64,000 nt of DNA from Emiliania huxleyi CCMP1516 (GCF_000372725.1 NW_005201984.1:36829-100828); one strand, 5' to 3'. Numbered from the stretch's first letter, positions 21,422 through 32,026 are shown. Translations and numbers: made by a program. The notes: a model not told the origin generated them from the sequence alone.

Positions 21422-22244
21422 TAACTAGTATAATCCATTTTTTGGTTGTTTCATCGTCGTCGTCACAACTCCCGCGCGACCTCAGGAACCAGCACCGGGC
21501 AATACTACGCGACTCGCGAGCACTGACGCTGCGCTAGTTTCTTTTCCACAACACACCAATTCTTTTAAAAGAAAAGAAGAAAACAGACAACCCAAAAAAG
21601 AGTGGAGGGATGGCGGGAGGACGGCACGCCGCTACCACACAAGTAAAAAATCTTTTCCGGCTCCGGTGGTGAGCCGGTGTGTGTGCCAGTCCGCGCCAGT
21701 CCGCGCCCTTGTCGTGCCAGTGTATAAATAAATAGAGCAGTCATCTCCAGGGAGAGTGTGATCTGTGATCTGTGTGTGGTGTGTGTGTGTGTGTGTGATG
21801 CCATGCGTGACCTAGTAGTGTCCCCAGCTATGGGCGTGTCCACGTTGGAGCCAGGTGTGGTGTGGACGCGAGAATAGCTCCGCCGTTCATGGAGGCAACC
21901 GATGCGAGTCGACTGCCAGGGAGAGGAGAGATGGGCGACGCACACGAACAAAGAGGGACAGTGCGCACCCCGCCCCGCTCGCAGGGCGTGCATCACACAG
22001 GTGGACTGTGTGACTCCTCGGGTTTCTGGGACTCGTGCCAAAAAAGAAAGAAAGGAAACAGACAAGGCCAGGGAGGGATGGGAGGACGGCACGCCGCCAC
22101 CACACGACAGGGATTTTTAACCATTTTTCCCTCGGGGGCAATTTTTCTTTTCCGGCTCCGGTGGTGAGCCGGTGTGTGTGCCAGTTGCTCAGAATTCTTT
22201 TCCTCGCGCGTTGCTGTAGAAAACACACGTCTGGGCCGAGGGTG
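21422..22244. repeat. Intergenic repeats: two partial dispersed-repeat copies and a duplicated block
   Basis: Partial copies of the ~120-bp dispersed repeat lie at about 21570-21640 and 22036-22125 (GGAGGACGGCACGCCGC core). A block TTCCGGCTCCGGTGGTGAGC with a following TGTGTG run occurs at both 21655-21692 and 22149-22186, so a roughly 100-bp unit has been duplicated. An AATTCTTTT motif at 22193 sits about 50 bp before the next start codon. Confidence 0.65.
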
Positions 22245-22737
22245 ATGTCGCGGGCGCGCGATGCATCCGCCTCCAGAATCTTCAAGCTCTCGCCGGCAGA
22301 TTTTGGCCGCATGCAGACCGCGGTGCGCGAGCGGCTCCGCGAGCGCGGCTCCAGCGCGAGCGACGAGGTCCTGCCAGAGTATGTGATGGTGATGGTGCAG
22401 AACCAAAAGACGCAGGCACAGGTGGCGTCGGAGCTCAAGGCCTTCCTCGGCAGCGAGGCCTCGCCATTCACGGAGTGGCTGTGGTCGCGGCTCATCGCGA
22501 CAGCCGACGGCACCCCCTCCGCCAAAGCCACTGCCGACAAGACAGCAGCTGCGGACGGTGCGGGGCGGCGGCGAGGAGGCGGCGAGGGCGGCGGCGCGGC
22601 GAAACAAGCCAGCGCGGCACGTGGCGAGGGCGCAGGCGGGTCACGTCGCGCCATGGAGAGCGAGCGCGAGCAGCGGGCGCGCGAGTGGGAGGAGTGGGCC
22701 GAGGAGAAGAGGCGCAAAGAGCGTCTTCAGAGAGGCA

Positions 22738-22775
<38 letters not shown>

Positions 22776-23824
22776 GAGTCGGTGTCTAACGAGCGGAGAA
22801 AGGGCGCGCTGGCGCGTGCGTCCGACCCGTCGGGCAACGGCCGCGCTGCTGCGTCGGGCTCTGCCGGCCAAGGCGGCGCGGGCGGCTCGGTGTTTTCCCG
22901 CCTCGGCTCGAGCGAGCGCGCGGCGAGCGAGCCGCTGCAACTGGCGGCCGCCACCGACACGACGGGCGACGCGCTCGAAGACGAGGACGTGGCCTTCACC
23001 CTCACCCTCACCGGCAGGCCCGCGCAGCGGCGGCGGCCACCGACCGACCCGCTCGCCGCAGCGCAGGAGGGCGCCGCCGCCGCCCCCCCCGCCGCCTAGC
23101 TAGCGTCGCCCCTCTCTCCCCCGGAGCACTCCCTCCCCCAGCACACACCTCCCCATCCGCCCACAGGCCGCCAGGCAGGCGGAGCTGGTGCAGGCGACCG
23201 TGCAGCAGGAGCTCGCCGCCCTCGCCGCGTCTGGAGTCGTCCACCGCTGGCGCGGGCGCGGGCGCGGGCGCGGAGCAAAGGGCGGCCGGGGCGGGTTCCG
23301 CGGGGGGGGGCGGGGAGTCGGCGGCGCGGGCGGCAAGGGGTGGGCGTCCGAGGGGAGGGGCAAGGGGTGGGTCGCCGAGAGCAAGGGCAAGGGCCGGGCC
23401 GCCGAGGGGAGGGGCAAGGGCTGGGCGGCGGATGCCGCGGGCCGGGGCGGAGGCGCCGCGAGCCTCCCGTCTCCCACACGCGCCGTCGCCGCGCGTTGAG
23501 GGGCGGTCTGTTGGCGACTGTCAGGCGGCGCCTCCCGCACGTGGGTGCGGCCGGGCCTCGCGCCCGCGGCGGCGCCAGCGCAGCCGGCGGCGGCCAAGCC
23601 GGCGGCGGCCAAGCCGGCGGCGGCCAAGCCGGCGGCGCCGGCGCCGGCAGGCAAGGTGGCGGCGGCCAAGGCGGGTGCCACCAAGGCGAGCACAAAGTCG
23701 CCCCGGGTGCGCGCGTGGCCACCCACAGCCCGCCCCGTCCTGCCGCCGGCGCTGCTCACTTCGTTGCCCCCACCCTCTTCAGGCCTCAAACGGTGGTTGG
23801 AACAAGTTTGTCCGCCAGGCGTGA
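22245..23824 (+). CDS. Nab2/ZC3H14-like N-terminal-domain protein with basic RGG-type tail
   Basis: ATG 22245 opens a first exon of about 280 codons. The N-terminus reads IFKLSPADFGRMQTAV, then LPEYVMVMVQNQKTQAQVASELKAFLG, then FTEWLWSRL. This is the PWI-like fold of Nab2/ZC3H14, which binds mRNP export and quality-control partners (family knowledge). Charged coiled-coil (QRAREWEEWAEEKRRKERLQ) and Ala runs follow. A probable second exon begins after CCCACAG at about 23166 (RQAELVQATVQQELAALAASGVVHRW) and becomes Gly/Arg/Lys-rich. A last exon after CTTCAG at 23781 ends in SNGGWNKFVRQA (stop 23824). No CCCH zinc fingers were recognised, so it could be a related splicing or export factor. Splice donors are unresolved. 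Confidence 0.55.
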
Positions 23825-24805
23825 CGAGGGAACGAAGACGAAGAGGTGAATCATGAAGCGACCATGACGCCCGTGCGGCACGGCATCGCGCCAGCGGACG
23901 GCAGAAGCGTCCCGGAAGCACGCTCTTTGACGGCCTGTCTGACCCGTGCCGCGCGGATGTGATGCGTTTCTGTCCGCCCGCAACCCCCGCAACATACACG
24001 GGGGTTCCCATAGCGATTTCTCCCCCCGCATGAGTCCAGAGCGATAAACGGGCGGTGCTGCAAAAAGCTGCTTATTAGAAAAGAAACCGAAGCTCACAGG
24101 CGTACGGAAAAGAGCAACGCTAAAGAATTTTGCGAAACGCAGACCGATCGTCAGGAAAGTGGCCCCTCCGCGCTCCGGCCTCCGATACTGGGCTGGGGGT
24201 TTTTAGGCATTGTGGGGTTGGCACTCCCATCGACCCTCATGACCTCCTGCGGTCTCTGAGATGGACACCAGTGGGTGTGGGACCACAGCCAGGATACACT
24301 CGAAGGCTGGGTAAGCAGTAGAGGTCGATACTCGACGCGTCCCACATGGTCTGTGTCGCTGTCGGCACGCTGTCGACAGGACGCGTCGAGTGACACCGGT
24401 GGCAGTGCCACCCAGGAGTGGTCGGGCGGTCTCCCGTCATGAGAGAGCCACCATGTGATCCGTATGATGGTTCCTGACAACCGCCTCAGTCACTTTTCGT
24501 CACAGTTCCCGCTCTGAGAGGAGCTGCGGGTCAGTTCGACAGCTGGAGCTGTGTCGCCGGCGTGCGGCGGCCTGCCTCCGGAGGTGCCTCTGAGGTGGAC
24601 ATTTGTTGGTCACCGTGAGAGAACGCGTTCGAATTTTCACTCGGGAACTTCAACTGAGCACGCGCACCGGCCAGGGCTACAATAGTGCCAGTGAGGCGGA
24701 GGCGCGAGTCGGACGGAAGGCCGCGACCGTGATTTGGTTTTCGACATTTTCCGACATTTTCCTACAATAATAGCCGTATGTCGATCTCGAATGTCGCGCC
24801 TGAAC
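23825..24805. other. Non-coding stretch, no gene seen
   Basis: About 980 bp. It includes a short imperfect palindrome of GACGCGTCGAGTG type around 24332-24392, and nothing else that can be supported. Confidence 0.4.
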
Positions 24806-25395
24806 GCGGTATGTAGCGGTCGCGGTATGTAGCGCGACCCCCGCTACATATCGTCCGGTGTTATGTATCGGTCCGGAGTGGTACATATCGGTCTAGCGCA
24901 TAGGAGGTGGTATCTAGCGCTCGGGATATAATCGGTCAACGCCACGGTGTGAATTACTTCCCACCAACAAAGCACATATCGTCTGACTTCACTTTTTGAC
25001 AGCTAAAATCTGCCATTTTCTCATCGAGATCAGAATCTCGCGCCAATCTCGTGCAATCTCCCCCAATCTCAATTAATCTCGGTCCAGACGAGGACTATTC
25101 AAATTTTGAATCCGCAGGGTAATGACCAAGAAGAGCATGACAAATCATAACGGCAAATCTGCGCAAGATTCACTGAATTTTCATCGAGTTTCTCTCAGAT
25201 TCCTTTTTTGGCTGATATGCACCACGCGCGATATTAATCAGCTCCGGGCGCTACATATCGCCTCCAGCGATACATATCGCTGTTGGACCGCTACATATCG
25301 CCCGCGCTACATATCGGTCAAACTGGTGATATGTAGCACTAGCGCTACATAGTCTGGCAGTGATACGTAGCGCTGATGCCACTACGTATCGGATG
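24806..25395. mobile_element. Palindromic repeat cluster (CGATATGTAGCG type) around an AT-rich core
   Basis: The left block (24806-24930) and right block (25245-25395) contain at least a dozen copies of GCTACATATCG, GGTATGTAGCG or close variants, in both orientations. The core between them is unusually AT-rich for this window and includes a CAATCTC tandem (25037-25085). No transposase is seen. The design parallels the TGTAGAG foldback at 13116-14005. Confidence 0.55.
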
Positions 25396-25645
25396 GCGAT
25401 GCAAACGTCCGGTCGTCCGCCCTAAGACGAAAAGCACCGCCGCCGCCGCCGGGCCCCGCCCCCGGCCCGCACCCCCGCAACCCGCCGAAAATGGCAGCAA
25501 GCCTCCAAGCGGATGCGGAAGCACGAGGTGACCACCGCAAGCCCGCACCCAAGGGAGGTGGACCCCCACCCCCCCACCCCCCTCTCCCAAGCAGAAAAGG
25601 GGTTGTGAGGATCCTAGAGGGGCGCTCAGGATCCTGACCCAGACG

Positions 25646-25867
25646 ATGGTGCGCTCAAGATCGCACCGTCTGCTCCCTCCCCCACCCCTCGCCGCCACCC
25701 TGCCAAATCCCCGCGGCCGTCTGGCTGCGCCTGCTTCCGAGTATCAGTATGACTCCGAGCCCGACTTTTCCGACGCTGAGAGGCACGGCATAGGGTGGCA
25801 GGGGTTCTACACGGACGCGGTGCAGGAGGCTGTGATGCAATGCGGCTATAGTGACGAGCTTTTTTAG
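25646..25867 (+). CDS. Small acidic-tail ORF, 73 aa, possible gene end
   Basis: ATG 25646 gives MVRSRSHRLLPPPP and then EYQYDSEPDFSDAERHGIGWQGFYTDAVQEAVMQCGYSDELF. The second half looks like genuine protein sequence. It might be the last exon of a gene whose earlier part was lost, or a short gene. Unrecognised. It ends 26 bp before the first Rieske-upstream duplication. Confidence 0.3.
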   Translation: MVRSRSHRLLPPPPLAATLPNPRGRLAAPASEYQYDSEPDFSDAERHGIGWQGFYTDAVQEAVMQCGYSDELF

Positions 25868-25892
25868 GCGTGGAGAGAGGCAACCAAGATAC

Positions 25893-26135
25893 GGCAAAAG
25901 GACTTGCCGGAGAAGGCTTGCCGGAGAAGGTGATGGCTATGACTTTGGACCTTTGCGAGAGGTGGCGAGCGGAGCAAGAGCGGCGCGCGTCCACGCTCCT
26001 GCGCAGCGGCTCTCTCGCGACCACAGCCCCTCTTTTGCAGCCGCAGCCGTAGCCGCAGCCCCAACTCTCGGCTCGGTCTTCGAGTGTCGGGTAGCGGTGA
26101 CCGGGGACCGACGGATTGACCCCCTTAAGATTTCT
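25893..26135. repeat. Duplicated block upstream of Rieske, copy 1
   Basis: Nearly identical to 27317-27575, including the internal repeat TTGCCGGAGAAGG and the segment TTAAGATTTCTTTTGCGTCA. Parts also match 63475-63660. A small coding sequence for MAMTLDLCERWRAEQERR is open in both copies but is not convincing as a gene. Confidence 0.85.
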
Positions 26136-26156
26136 TTTGCGTCAGGGCGCCCGCAA

Positions 26157-26344
26157 TGCTCAGACAAGCGCTGAGACAAGCAGCTCCGCGCTTCGGCGCG
26201 TCGCCGCTTGGCGCGCTGCGCAGTCTGCGCGTCTCTGCGCCGGCGCAACAGTCGGAGGTGACGCGCAGCACAACGCCGGGCGGCGGCTACGTCACCACGG
26301 TCGACCCGAGCAAGTTTGTCGAGTACCATCTCCATCGTCATTAA
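26157..26344 (+). pseudogene. Truncated duplicate of the Rieske first exon
   Basis: ATG 26157 begins MLRQALRQAAPRFGASPLGALRSL, matching the intact Rieske N-terminus (from 28004) almost exactly through DPSKFV. Here the frame then diverges (EYHLHRH) and stops at 26344. No iron-sulfur domain follows. It is a broken 5' copy, or at most a short presequence peptide. Confidence 0.85.
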
Positions 26345-26695
26345 GCGCTGGTGGTTGAACCAGATGAGCAGCGAATAATTCTTTTTGCACAGGCGGCGCC
26401 AGATCAACGTGATCGAGGGTCTCGGCGGCTTTTATCTCTTACTAGGAGACTACAGACGGGCTCATCTATCTCTTCCAGGAGGGGGCCCGGGAGCGCCCTG
26501 CGCACCAGCAAGTGCTCATCTTCTTTGCACAGAGGGGCCGCCTATGCTATACTAGTGGCTATACTAGTGACGGGGTGCCGCTCGGCCAGACTGGTGGGGT
26601 TCGCGCACAAGCGCCAGTTCAACACAGAGAGCCCAACACTCCGCACGTGAGAGTCCTCTTCGCCGCCCCCAAACCAGAGCAGACGCCGGGGCCGC

Positions 26696-27232
26696 GTATT
26701 GCAATCCTAGAACTTTCGCCGATTGCGAGCGACACCACCCACAGTCCTACACCTTCTAGGATTGCGAGCGGGTCCCCTCGCAATCGGTGCGATCACTGTT
26801 TGGATTGTGAGGAGACCCCCCCCCGGCGCGCTCACTCACAAGCGCTCGCGGCTGGAGCGATTGGGAGCGCCCCCTGTGCAGTTCTAGCAATCCTTGGATC
26901 TTGGGTACGATTGTGAGCGCCGCCGCTCATAGTCCTACAAGATGTAGGATTGCGAGCGCTACTGCTCGCAATCGGAGGCATGTTGCTCGGATTGTGAGCA
27001 AAGCTGCTCCATCCTAGACTTTGCTCGGATTGCGAGCGCGCTGGTAGTAGTCGTAGGCGTCACCAGTCACCTTGGGAGCGGAGCTGCTCTTAGTCCTAGA
27101 AGATGTAGGATTGCGAGCGTAGGTGCTAGCAATCGTACACAGAGATGCTACGATTGCGAGGAGTGCTGCTCACAATCCTTCGACTTCTTGGATTGAATGA
27201 TTGAGAGCGGGGCTGCTCTCAATCCTAAGCGG
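26696..27232. repeat. Array of imperfect hairpin units (GGATTGCGAGC / GCTCGCAATCC)
   Basis: About eleven direct copies of GATTG(C/T)GAG(C/G) alternate with about six inverted copies. Several units carry a perfect palindrome such as CCTACAAGATGTAGG between the arms, giving a predicted stem of roughly 14-16 bp. The spacing is irregular (about 30-90 bp). The array is confined to this stretch. Confidence 0.75.
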
Positions 27233-27316
27233 TCTACCAAAAGACGGTTCACCGGCAGTGCTGGAGTGTCCTGAACCCGGCGACTAATTCTTTTTGCACA
27301 GGCCCGCAATGCTCAG

Positions 27317-27575
27317 ACAAGATACGGCAAAAGGACTTGCCGGAGAAGGCTTGCCGGAGAAGGTGATGGCTATGACTTTGGACCTTTGCGAGAGGTGGCG
27401 AGCGGAGCAAGAGCGGCGCGCGTCCACGCTCCTGCGCAGCGGCTCTCCCGCGACCACAGCCCCTCTTTTGCAGCCGCAGCCGTACCGCAGCCCCATTGGG
27501 GCTCGGTCTTCGAGTGTCGGGTAGCGGTGACCGGGGACCGACGGATTGAGGCTTAAGATTTCTTTTGCGTCAGGG
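27317..27575. repeat. Duplicated block upstream of Rieske, copy 2
   Basis: Second copy of 25893-26135, preceded by AATTCTTTTTGCACAGG (27286-27302), which also precedes nothing but duplicated Rieske 5' sequence at 26377. Confidence 0.85.
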
Positions 27576-27756
27576 CGGTGTCGAGATCCTGCTTGGCCTT
27601 CTCGACAGCCGCCGCTGCAGCCTGGATGGCGCTCGCGGAGTCGGACGCGGCCGCCACCGTCTGTTGGTGCCCCTGCTGGGCAAAGGCGAGGCGGGCCTCC
27701 GCGTCGCCGATTCTGGTCGCCCGCTCCTGCGCGCGGCGTCGGTCGGGTGCATTCAC
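27553..27756 (-). CDS. Ala/Gln-rich coiled-coil fragment, probably a stray exon
   Basis: A minus frame reads RIGDAEARLAFAQQGHQQTV then AIQAAAAAVEKAKQDLDTAL and stops. The heptad pattern is that of a coiled coil. It overlaps the duplicated block and is likely a fragment of another gene carried into this patch. Weak. Confidence 0.25.
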   Translation of the reverse strand: MNAPDRRRAQERATRIGDAEARLAFAQQGHQQTVAAASDSASAIQAAAAAVEKAKQDLDTALTQKKS

Positions 27757-28003
27757 ACCGACGCTGGCGGCTATCTATCTCCTGAAAAAGAAAGAAAACA
27801 GACACGCCAAACGAGGGATGGGACGAGGACAGGGTCCCCACCTGCACGAGCAGGATTTTGGAAGGACGATCAGGGGGACAGGTGGGGCTCTCCTGCTCCT
27901 GACAAGGGACACGACAGGCTCGCAGCGCGGTGCACGGTGGACTCCCACATCTATCTCCTCAGGAGGGGGCAGACTGCTCATCTTCTTTTGCACAGAGGCC
28001 GCC

Positions 28004-28846
28004 ATGCTGAGGCAAGCGCTGAGACAAGCAGCTCCGCGCTTCGGCGCGTCGCCGCTTGGCGCGCTGCGCAGTCTGCGCGTCTCTGCGCCGGCGCAACAGT
28101 CGGAGGTGACGCGCAGCACAACGCCGGGCGGCGGCTACGTCACCACGGTCGACCCGAGCAAGTTTGTCGACGGCGAGAGCCTCACCGCGCATCAGGCGCG
28201 CGTGCGCCACGCCGACCCGGCGAACCGCACGTTCAACTATGCGATGATCGGTGCGCCGCGCCCAGCTCGCGCCCGCCGTTGCAGCGCGCCACACGCAGCG
28301 CGGCGTCTGCGGCGCAGCCGCGTGCCGCTCCCCCCTCGCTTCCTCAGCCGGCAGCTCGACCGACTCGCCGCCGTAGGCGGCGCCAAGTTCATCTCTGCCT
28401 CAGCCTGGCGCCTCTGCCTGATCAAGTTCCTCGCCCAGATGAACCCGGCGGCAGACGTGCTTGCGATGGCGTCACTGGAGGTTGACATCTCCAAGCTGAG
28501 TATGGGCGAGTGCATCACGGTGAAGTGGCGGGGCAAGCCAGTCTTCATTCGGTCGCGCACCGAGGATGAGATCGCCGAGGCCGCGGACGTGAACCTCGCC
28601 GAACTGCGCGACCCGGAGAATGACCTCGACCGCGTGCAAAAGCCAGAGACCCTGGTCGTGCTTGGCGTGTGCACGCACCTCGGCTGCGTCCCGATCAACA
28701 AGGCGGGCGACTACAACGGGTGGTTCTGCCCGTGCCACGGCTCGCACTACGACACCTCTGGCCGGATCCGCAAGGGGCCGGCGCCGCTCAACATGGAGGT
28801 GCCTCCCTACTCCTTCATCGAGGAGGAGAAGCTCCTGATTGGCTGA
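28004..28846 (+). CDS. UQCRFS1: Rieske iron-sulfur subunit of mitochondrial cytochrome bc1 complex
   Basis: Two exons: 28004-28250 and 28377-28846. The 126-bp GT-AG intron is a multiple of three, so the frame is also open through it; removing it gives FNYAMIGGAKFISASAWRLCLIKFL, the expected transmembrane helix. The N-terminus (MLRQALRQAAPRFGASPLGALRSLRV) is a mitochondrial presequence. The 2Fe-2S ligands are in CTHLGC and CPCHGSHYD, followed by SGRIRKGPAPLNMEVPPYSF. It carries electrons from ubiquinol to cytochrome c1 in complex III (family knowledge). The ATG follows TTCTTTTGCACAG and lies beside several duplicated copies of its own 5' region. Confidence 0.95.
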   Translation: MLRQALRQAAPRFGASPLGALRSLRVSAPAQQSEVTRSTTPGGGYVTTVDPSKFVDGESLTAHQARVRHADPANRTFNYAMIGAPRPARARRCSAPHAARRLRRSRVPLPPRFLSRQLDRLAAVGGAKFISASAWRLCLIKFLAQMNPAADVLAMASLEVDISKLSMGECITVKWRGKPVFIRSRTEDEIAEAADVNLAELRDPENDLDRVQKPETLVVLGVCTHLGCVPINKAGDYNGWFCPCHGSHYDTSGRIRKGPAPLNMEVPPYSFIEEEKLLIG

Positions 28847-29248
28847 GGGGACGCACGCGTGCCGCGCGCGATCTAGCCCGCGTCCCTAGTGCTCGAGTCT
28901 GCCCCTCCGCAGCGGAGCGCTATTGTCGTCGATCCCGCCCGCGAGCGGGCACTGCCACTGGCGCAGCACTCCACCTTGCCAGATCACAGAGGGCAGCGGT
29001 CACATCGTGACACGCGTCTAAGTCCGTCTATACTGTCTTGGCTCTTAGTTACAGGCAGTCGTGCCCTACTAGTCGCTAAACCTTTCTTGCAATCTCAGCG
29101 GAGACTTCGACCACTCTCTCGCGATTCCGCACTGCGGTCACTCTGTGCACAGCCACGCACAAAGCGCGCCGGCGCGCGGCGCGCCACGGGACGGCGCACG
29201 GGGGCGGACCATGAACGTGCGCGCCGTTCCCGTTCCGCATAGCGGATA
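28847..29248. other. Intergenic stretch, no gene seen
   Basis: Between the Rieske gene and the small minus gene; short inverted CGCGCGCCG patches only. Confidence 0.4.
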
Positions 29249-29702
29249 TCATACCTCGTCATGTCCAGTCTGCCCCTCAGCGTCGCGTCGATTGCCCATT
29301 TTTTCTGCGAGCGCGGCGAGCGCGGCGCAACTCGACGTGAAGAGGCCTCTCCTCTCCTCCTCGTTGCCCGGCTCATCTTCGACGTTGTGGAATGCCACGC
29401 CACGGGCCGCCGCGTCAAAGCTGAGGAAAGGGATGCGGGTGCGTGACGACTCGTGCGAGTGTGTCGATGTCATGGGTTGCGACTCACCTCAATAAGTGTG
29501 ACTCGAAGGCTGTGCCGCTTGGTGGATGACCGGCATGGAGTGCGGCGGTGCCCTGCACAAGAGCATCCACGATCTGTGAGAACCCCTCCGCCTGTAGCCG
29601 CTGGACCTCGAGGATCGCCATGTCGCTGCTTACTGGGGACGAAGCAGAGAGCGCAGCAGCAGATAGCAGGACGAGGCTCGGGAAGTGGCGGCTCGATCGC
29701 AT
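29249..29702 (-). CDS. Small secreted or anchored protein, two exons, unknown function
   Basis: ATG 29702 begins MRSSRHFPSLVLLSAAALSASSP, a signal peptide. The body continues MAILEVQRLQAEGFSQIVDALVQGTAALHAG. A donor GTGAGT follows FESHLL(AG) at about 29493 and a CTCAG acceptor lies at about 29425. The junction gives SFDAAARGVAFHNVEDEPGNEEERR and then FTSSCAALAALAEKMGNRR to a stop at 29249. The total is about 128 residues. The clean GT-AG intron supports a real gene. I recognise no family. Confidence 0.5.
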
Positions 29703-29707
29703 TAGAG

Positions 29708-31021
29708 GGTTTTTGCTAAGGTTCCACACGCGTCCCACACGGAGGTTCCACACGTGAGAGCCGGGACTCGTGGTGTGGGAGCCTCACGACCACACACCTA
29801 CACGCTCAATCTGTGGGACCCACCGACACCGAGCATGACGGTGTAGCTTCGCGCCCCCGGCCGCCAGCCATCCCCGATGGACCCCCCACGCCCACTCCGC
29901 GCTCGGCAGCGCCTCTCATCTCACCGAACCGCCCGCCCGCCGCCCCGCTGCCGACAGGATCCCATCGACGTCGAGCCTACGGAGGTGCTGCCGCCCGCCG
30001 GCCGCGAGGAGAAGCAGATCGCCGTCGCCGCCGCCGCCGCTGTCGCCGCCGCCGTCCAGCCCGCCGCCGCTGTCACCGCCTCCCCCCTCGCCGCCGCCGT
30101 CCTTGCCGCCGCCGCCCTCGCCGCCGCTGTGTAGCCAGCCGCTTCCCTCGCCGCCTCCACCGTCGCTGCCCTCACCGAGCCCGCCGCCGCCGCCGCCGCC
30201 GCCGTCGTCGTCGTCGCCGCCGCCCAGCCCGCCGCCGCCCAGCCCGCCGCCGCCGTCGCCGCCTCCCCCTCTCGCCGCCGCCGCCGCCCTTGCCGCCGCA
30301 GCCCTCGCCGCCGCAGCCCTCACCGCCGCAGCCCTCACCGCCGCCACCCTCACCGCCGCCGCCCCGCCGCCTCCACCGTCGCCGCCCCCACCGAGCCCGC
30401 CTCCTCCTCCGCCGCCGCCGCCCTCGCCGCCGCCTTATTCGCTGCTGCCGCCCTTACCACCGCCACCGTCGCCGCCGCCGCCCGGCCCGCTGCCGCCGTC
30501 GCCGTCGCCCCGACGGCGGAAGGCCGCAGCGGCGGCTCCGTCGCCCACAGCCACACGCGTACGAGGCGGAGCTCGATGCGGCGGCTGAGCTGGAGACGAG
30601 GAGGAGTGAGTAGCATGCGTCCTCTGCCACCGTGCGCGTGTTATGAGGTGGTGCGAGAGAGCCATTTGCGTGCGAGCCCGTGCCCCGTCCCGCCACCCGC
30701 CCGCCCCGCCCCGGAGCGCGACAAAATGTGAAGGGTGGGCCACTTGTGTTGAGGGATGGCAAGACCACCAGCTAACGATCTTGTTTTGCAGTTTTTCTAT
30801 GTGCCGTACTATTTTCACAAAGTCTTTGAAAATCGATCCACGGCGCACGGGACGATCCCGACGCCCGACCGACGTAGAAAGAAAAGTGAAACTTTCCCAA
30901 GACATATCCGGTGTGGGTGGCGTGTGTGGGAGGCCCTTAGCAAAAACCCCTTTTCACCTGACCGCTGAGCTACGTGTGGGACGATGGTGTGGAACCTGAT
31001 CTACACCCTTAGCAAAAACCC
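29708..31021. mobile_element. Segment bounded by inverted TTAGCAAAAACCC termini with a GCC-rich simple repeat inside
   Basis: GGGTTTTTGCTAAGG at 29708-29722 is the inverse of CCTTAGCAAAAACCC at 30936-30950 and again at 31007-31021. GTTCCACACG and GTGTGGAACC sit next to the termini. The interior contains a GCC/CCG-rich stretch (30016-30500) whose long Pro/Ala frames look like simple-sequence artefacts. No transposase seen. Confidence 0.45.
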
Positions 31022-31093
31022 CCCATTGTACCGGGTACCTGTTATACAATTGTATGTGTGGCTTGTCTCTCCGGAAAAACTTCCCCTCCTAGC

Positions 31094-31669
31094 ATGGAGG
31101 ACGGGCCCACACGCACACACACGCTGCACACGATTGGCTCGGGAGCCGACACGAGGCACGCTGTCACCACCGCCGATCTCCCGGCGGAATTCGCCCACAC
31201 TGTGTTGCCCGCCGCCTCCTCTTCTTTTCCTGATTCTCAGAAGAAGTGGCTGAAATCGGTTACACTGGCGCCGCTCTTCGGACACGAGCAACGCAAACCA
31301 CCGACCGGGCCCAACGTCTCCTGCCTGACAATGCCGCTGAAGTCGCCTCTGTCCCCTGCAAAGCCACCCGCGGGACAGTACGAGCCCAAACTGTTTGCTT
31401 CCGATAGACCCCGCACCGCCCTCGGGGGTGAGATGGTCGGCAAGAGGGCTGACTTGACGGTGGAGCTTCCCGCAGCTCCCGCGTCGCCCGCGAAAGGCAT
31501 TCCCCATTCGGGAAAAAAGGGGCTTAGGCAGCGTCCACAATCGGCGCGTTCGTCGCCCAAGCCATCCTCAGGGCGCGCTCTTCAGAATGGCCTCCACCTG
31601 ACAAAGGACGGTGGGTCGAGCTGGGCGGCTACGGTGAAGCCTGGGGCTAATAGCACTTGTGGGAGATAG
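31094..31669 (+). CDS. Hypothetical basic, Pro/Lys-rich protein
   Basis: ATG 31094 (MEDGPTRTHTLH) gives 191 codons. A more structured centre reads SSFPDSQKKWLKSVTLAPLFGHEQRKPP, then Pro/Lys-rich repeats of the type P-x-SP-x-K (LKSPLSPAKPP, PAAPASPAKGIP). It could be a chromatin- or cytoskeleton-type linker protein. No family recognised; ASH2 follows 360 bp downstream on the same strand. Confidence 0.35.
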   Translation: MEDGPTRTHTLHTIGSGADTRHAVTTADLPAEFAHTVLPAASSSFPDSQKKWLKSVTLAPLFGHEQRKPPTGPNVSCLTMPLKSPLSPAKPPAGQYEPKLFASDRPRTALGGEMVGKRADLTVELPAAPASPAKGIPHSGKKGLRQRPQSARSSPKPSSGRALQNGLHLTKDGGSSWAATVKPGANSTCGR

Positions 31670-32026
31670 TACACGAGAAGATGTCCATAGGAACAACGAA
31701 CGAGATGGAAATGGACGTCCTATCTTGCTATATATCAACGCGAGGGTCGGGAAACTGGAAGTGGGCCCGCATGTCGGAGGCGCGGCACACGGCTCAAGTC
31801 ATGACAGCCATTTTCACACCTGTTATGGCCGCTGCCATAACCTTGTTTGTTTGTGTATGGGTGGGGCCAAAAAAGCGAAGTCTTGTTTGTCTCTTCGTTC
31901 CTTTAAACTCCCTCGCCGAAAGGGGCAGGGGCTGGCGAGAACTGGCAGAACAGCAAGAAAGAAAGTCGGGGACGCGAGCGAGGCAGCGGTAGAGGCGCGC
32001 GCTCGACGCTCCGACTTTCGCGAGAG

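Noticed and set aside
26696-27232. Hairpin array as a CRISPR array
   Set aside because: Repeat units vary, orientation alternates, spacing is irregular, and the genome is eukaryotic.
29813-30616. Long Pro/Ala/Arg-rich frames on both strands in the GCC-rich segment
   Set aside because: Simple-sequence composition keeps every frame open. No start context, motif or splice support, though a Pro-rich wall protein cannot be fully excluded.
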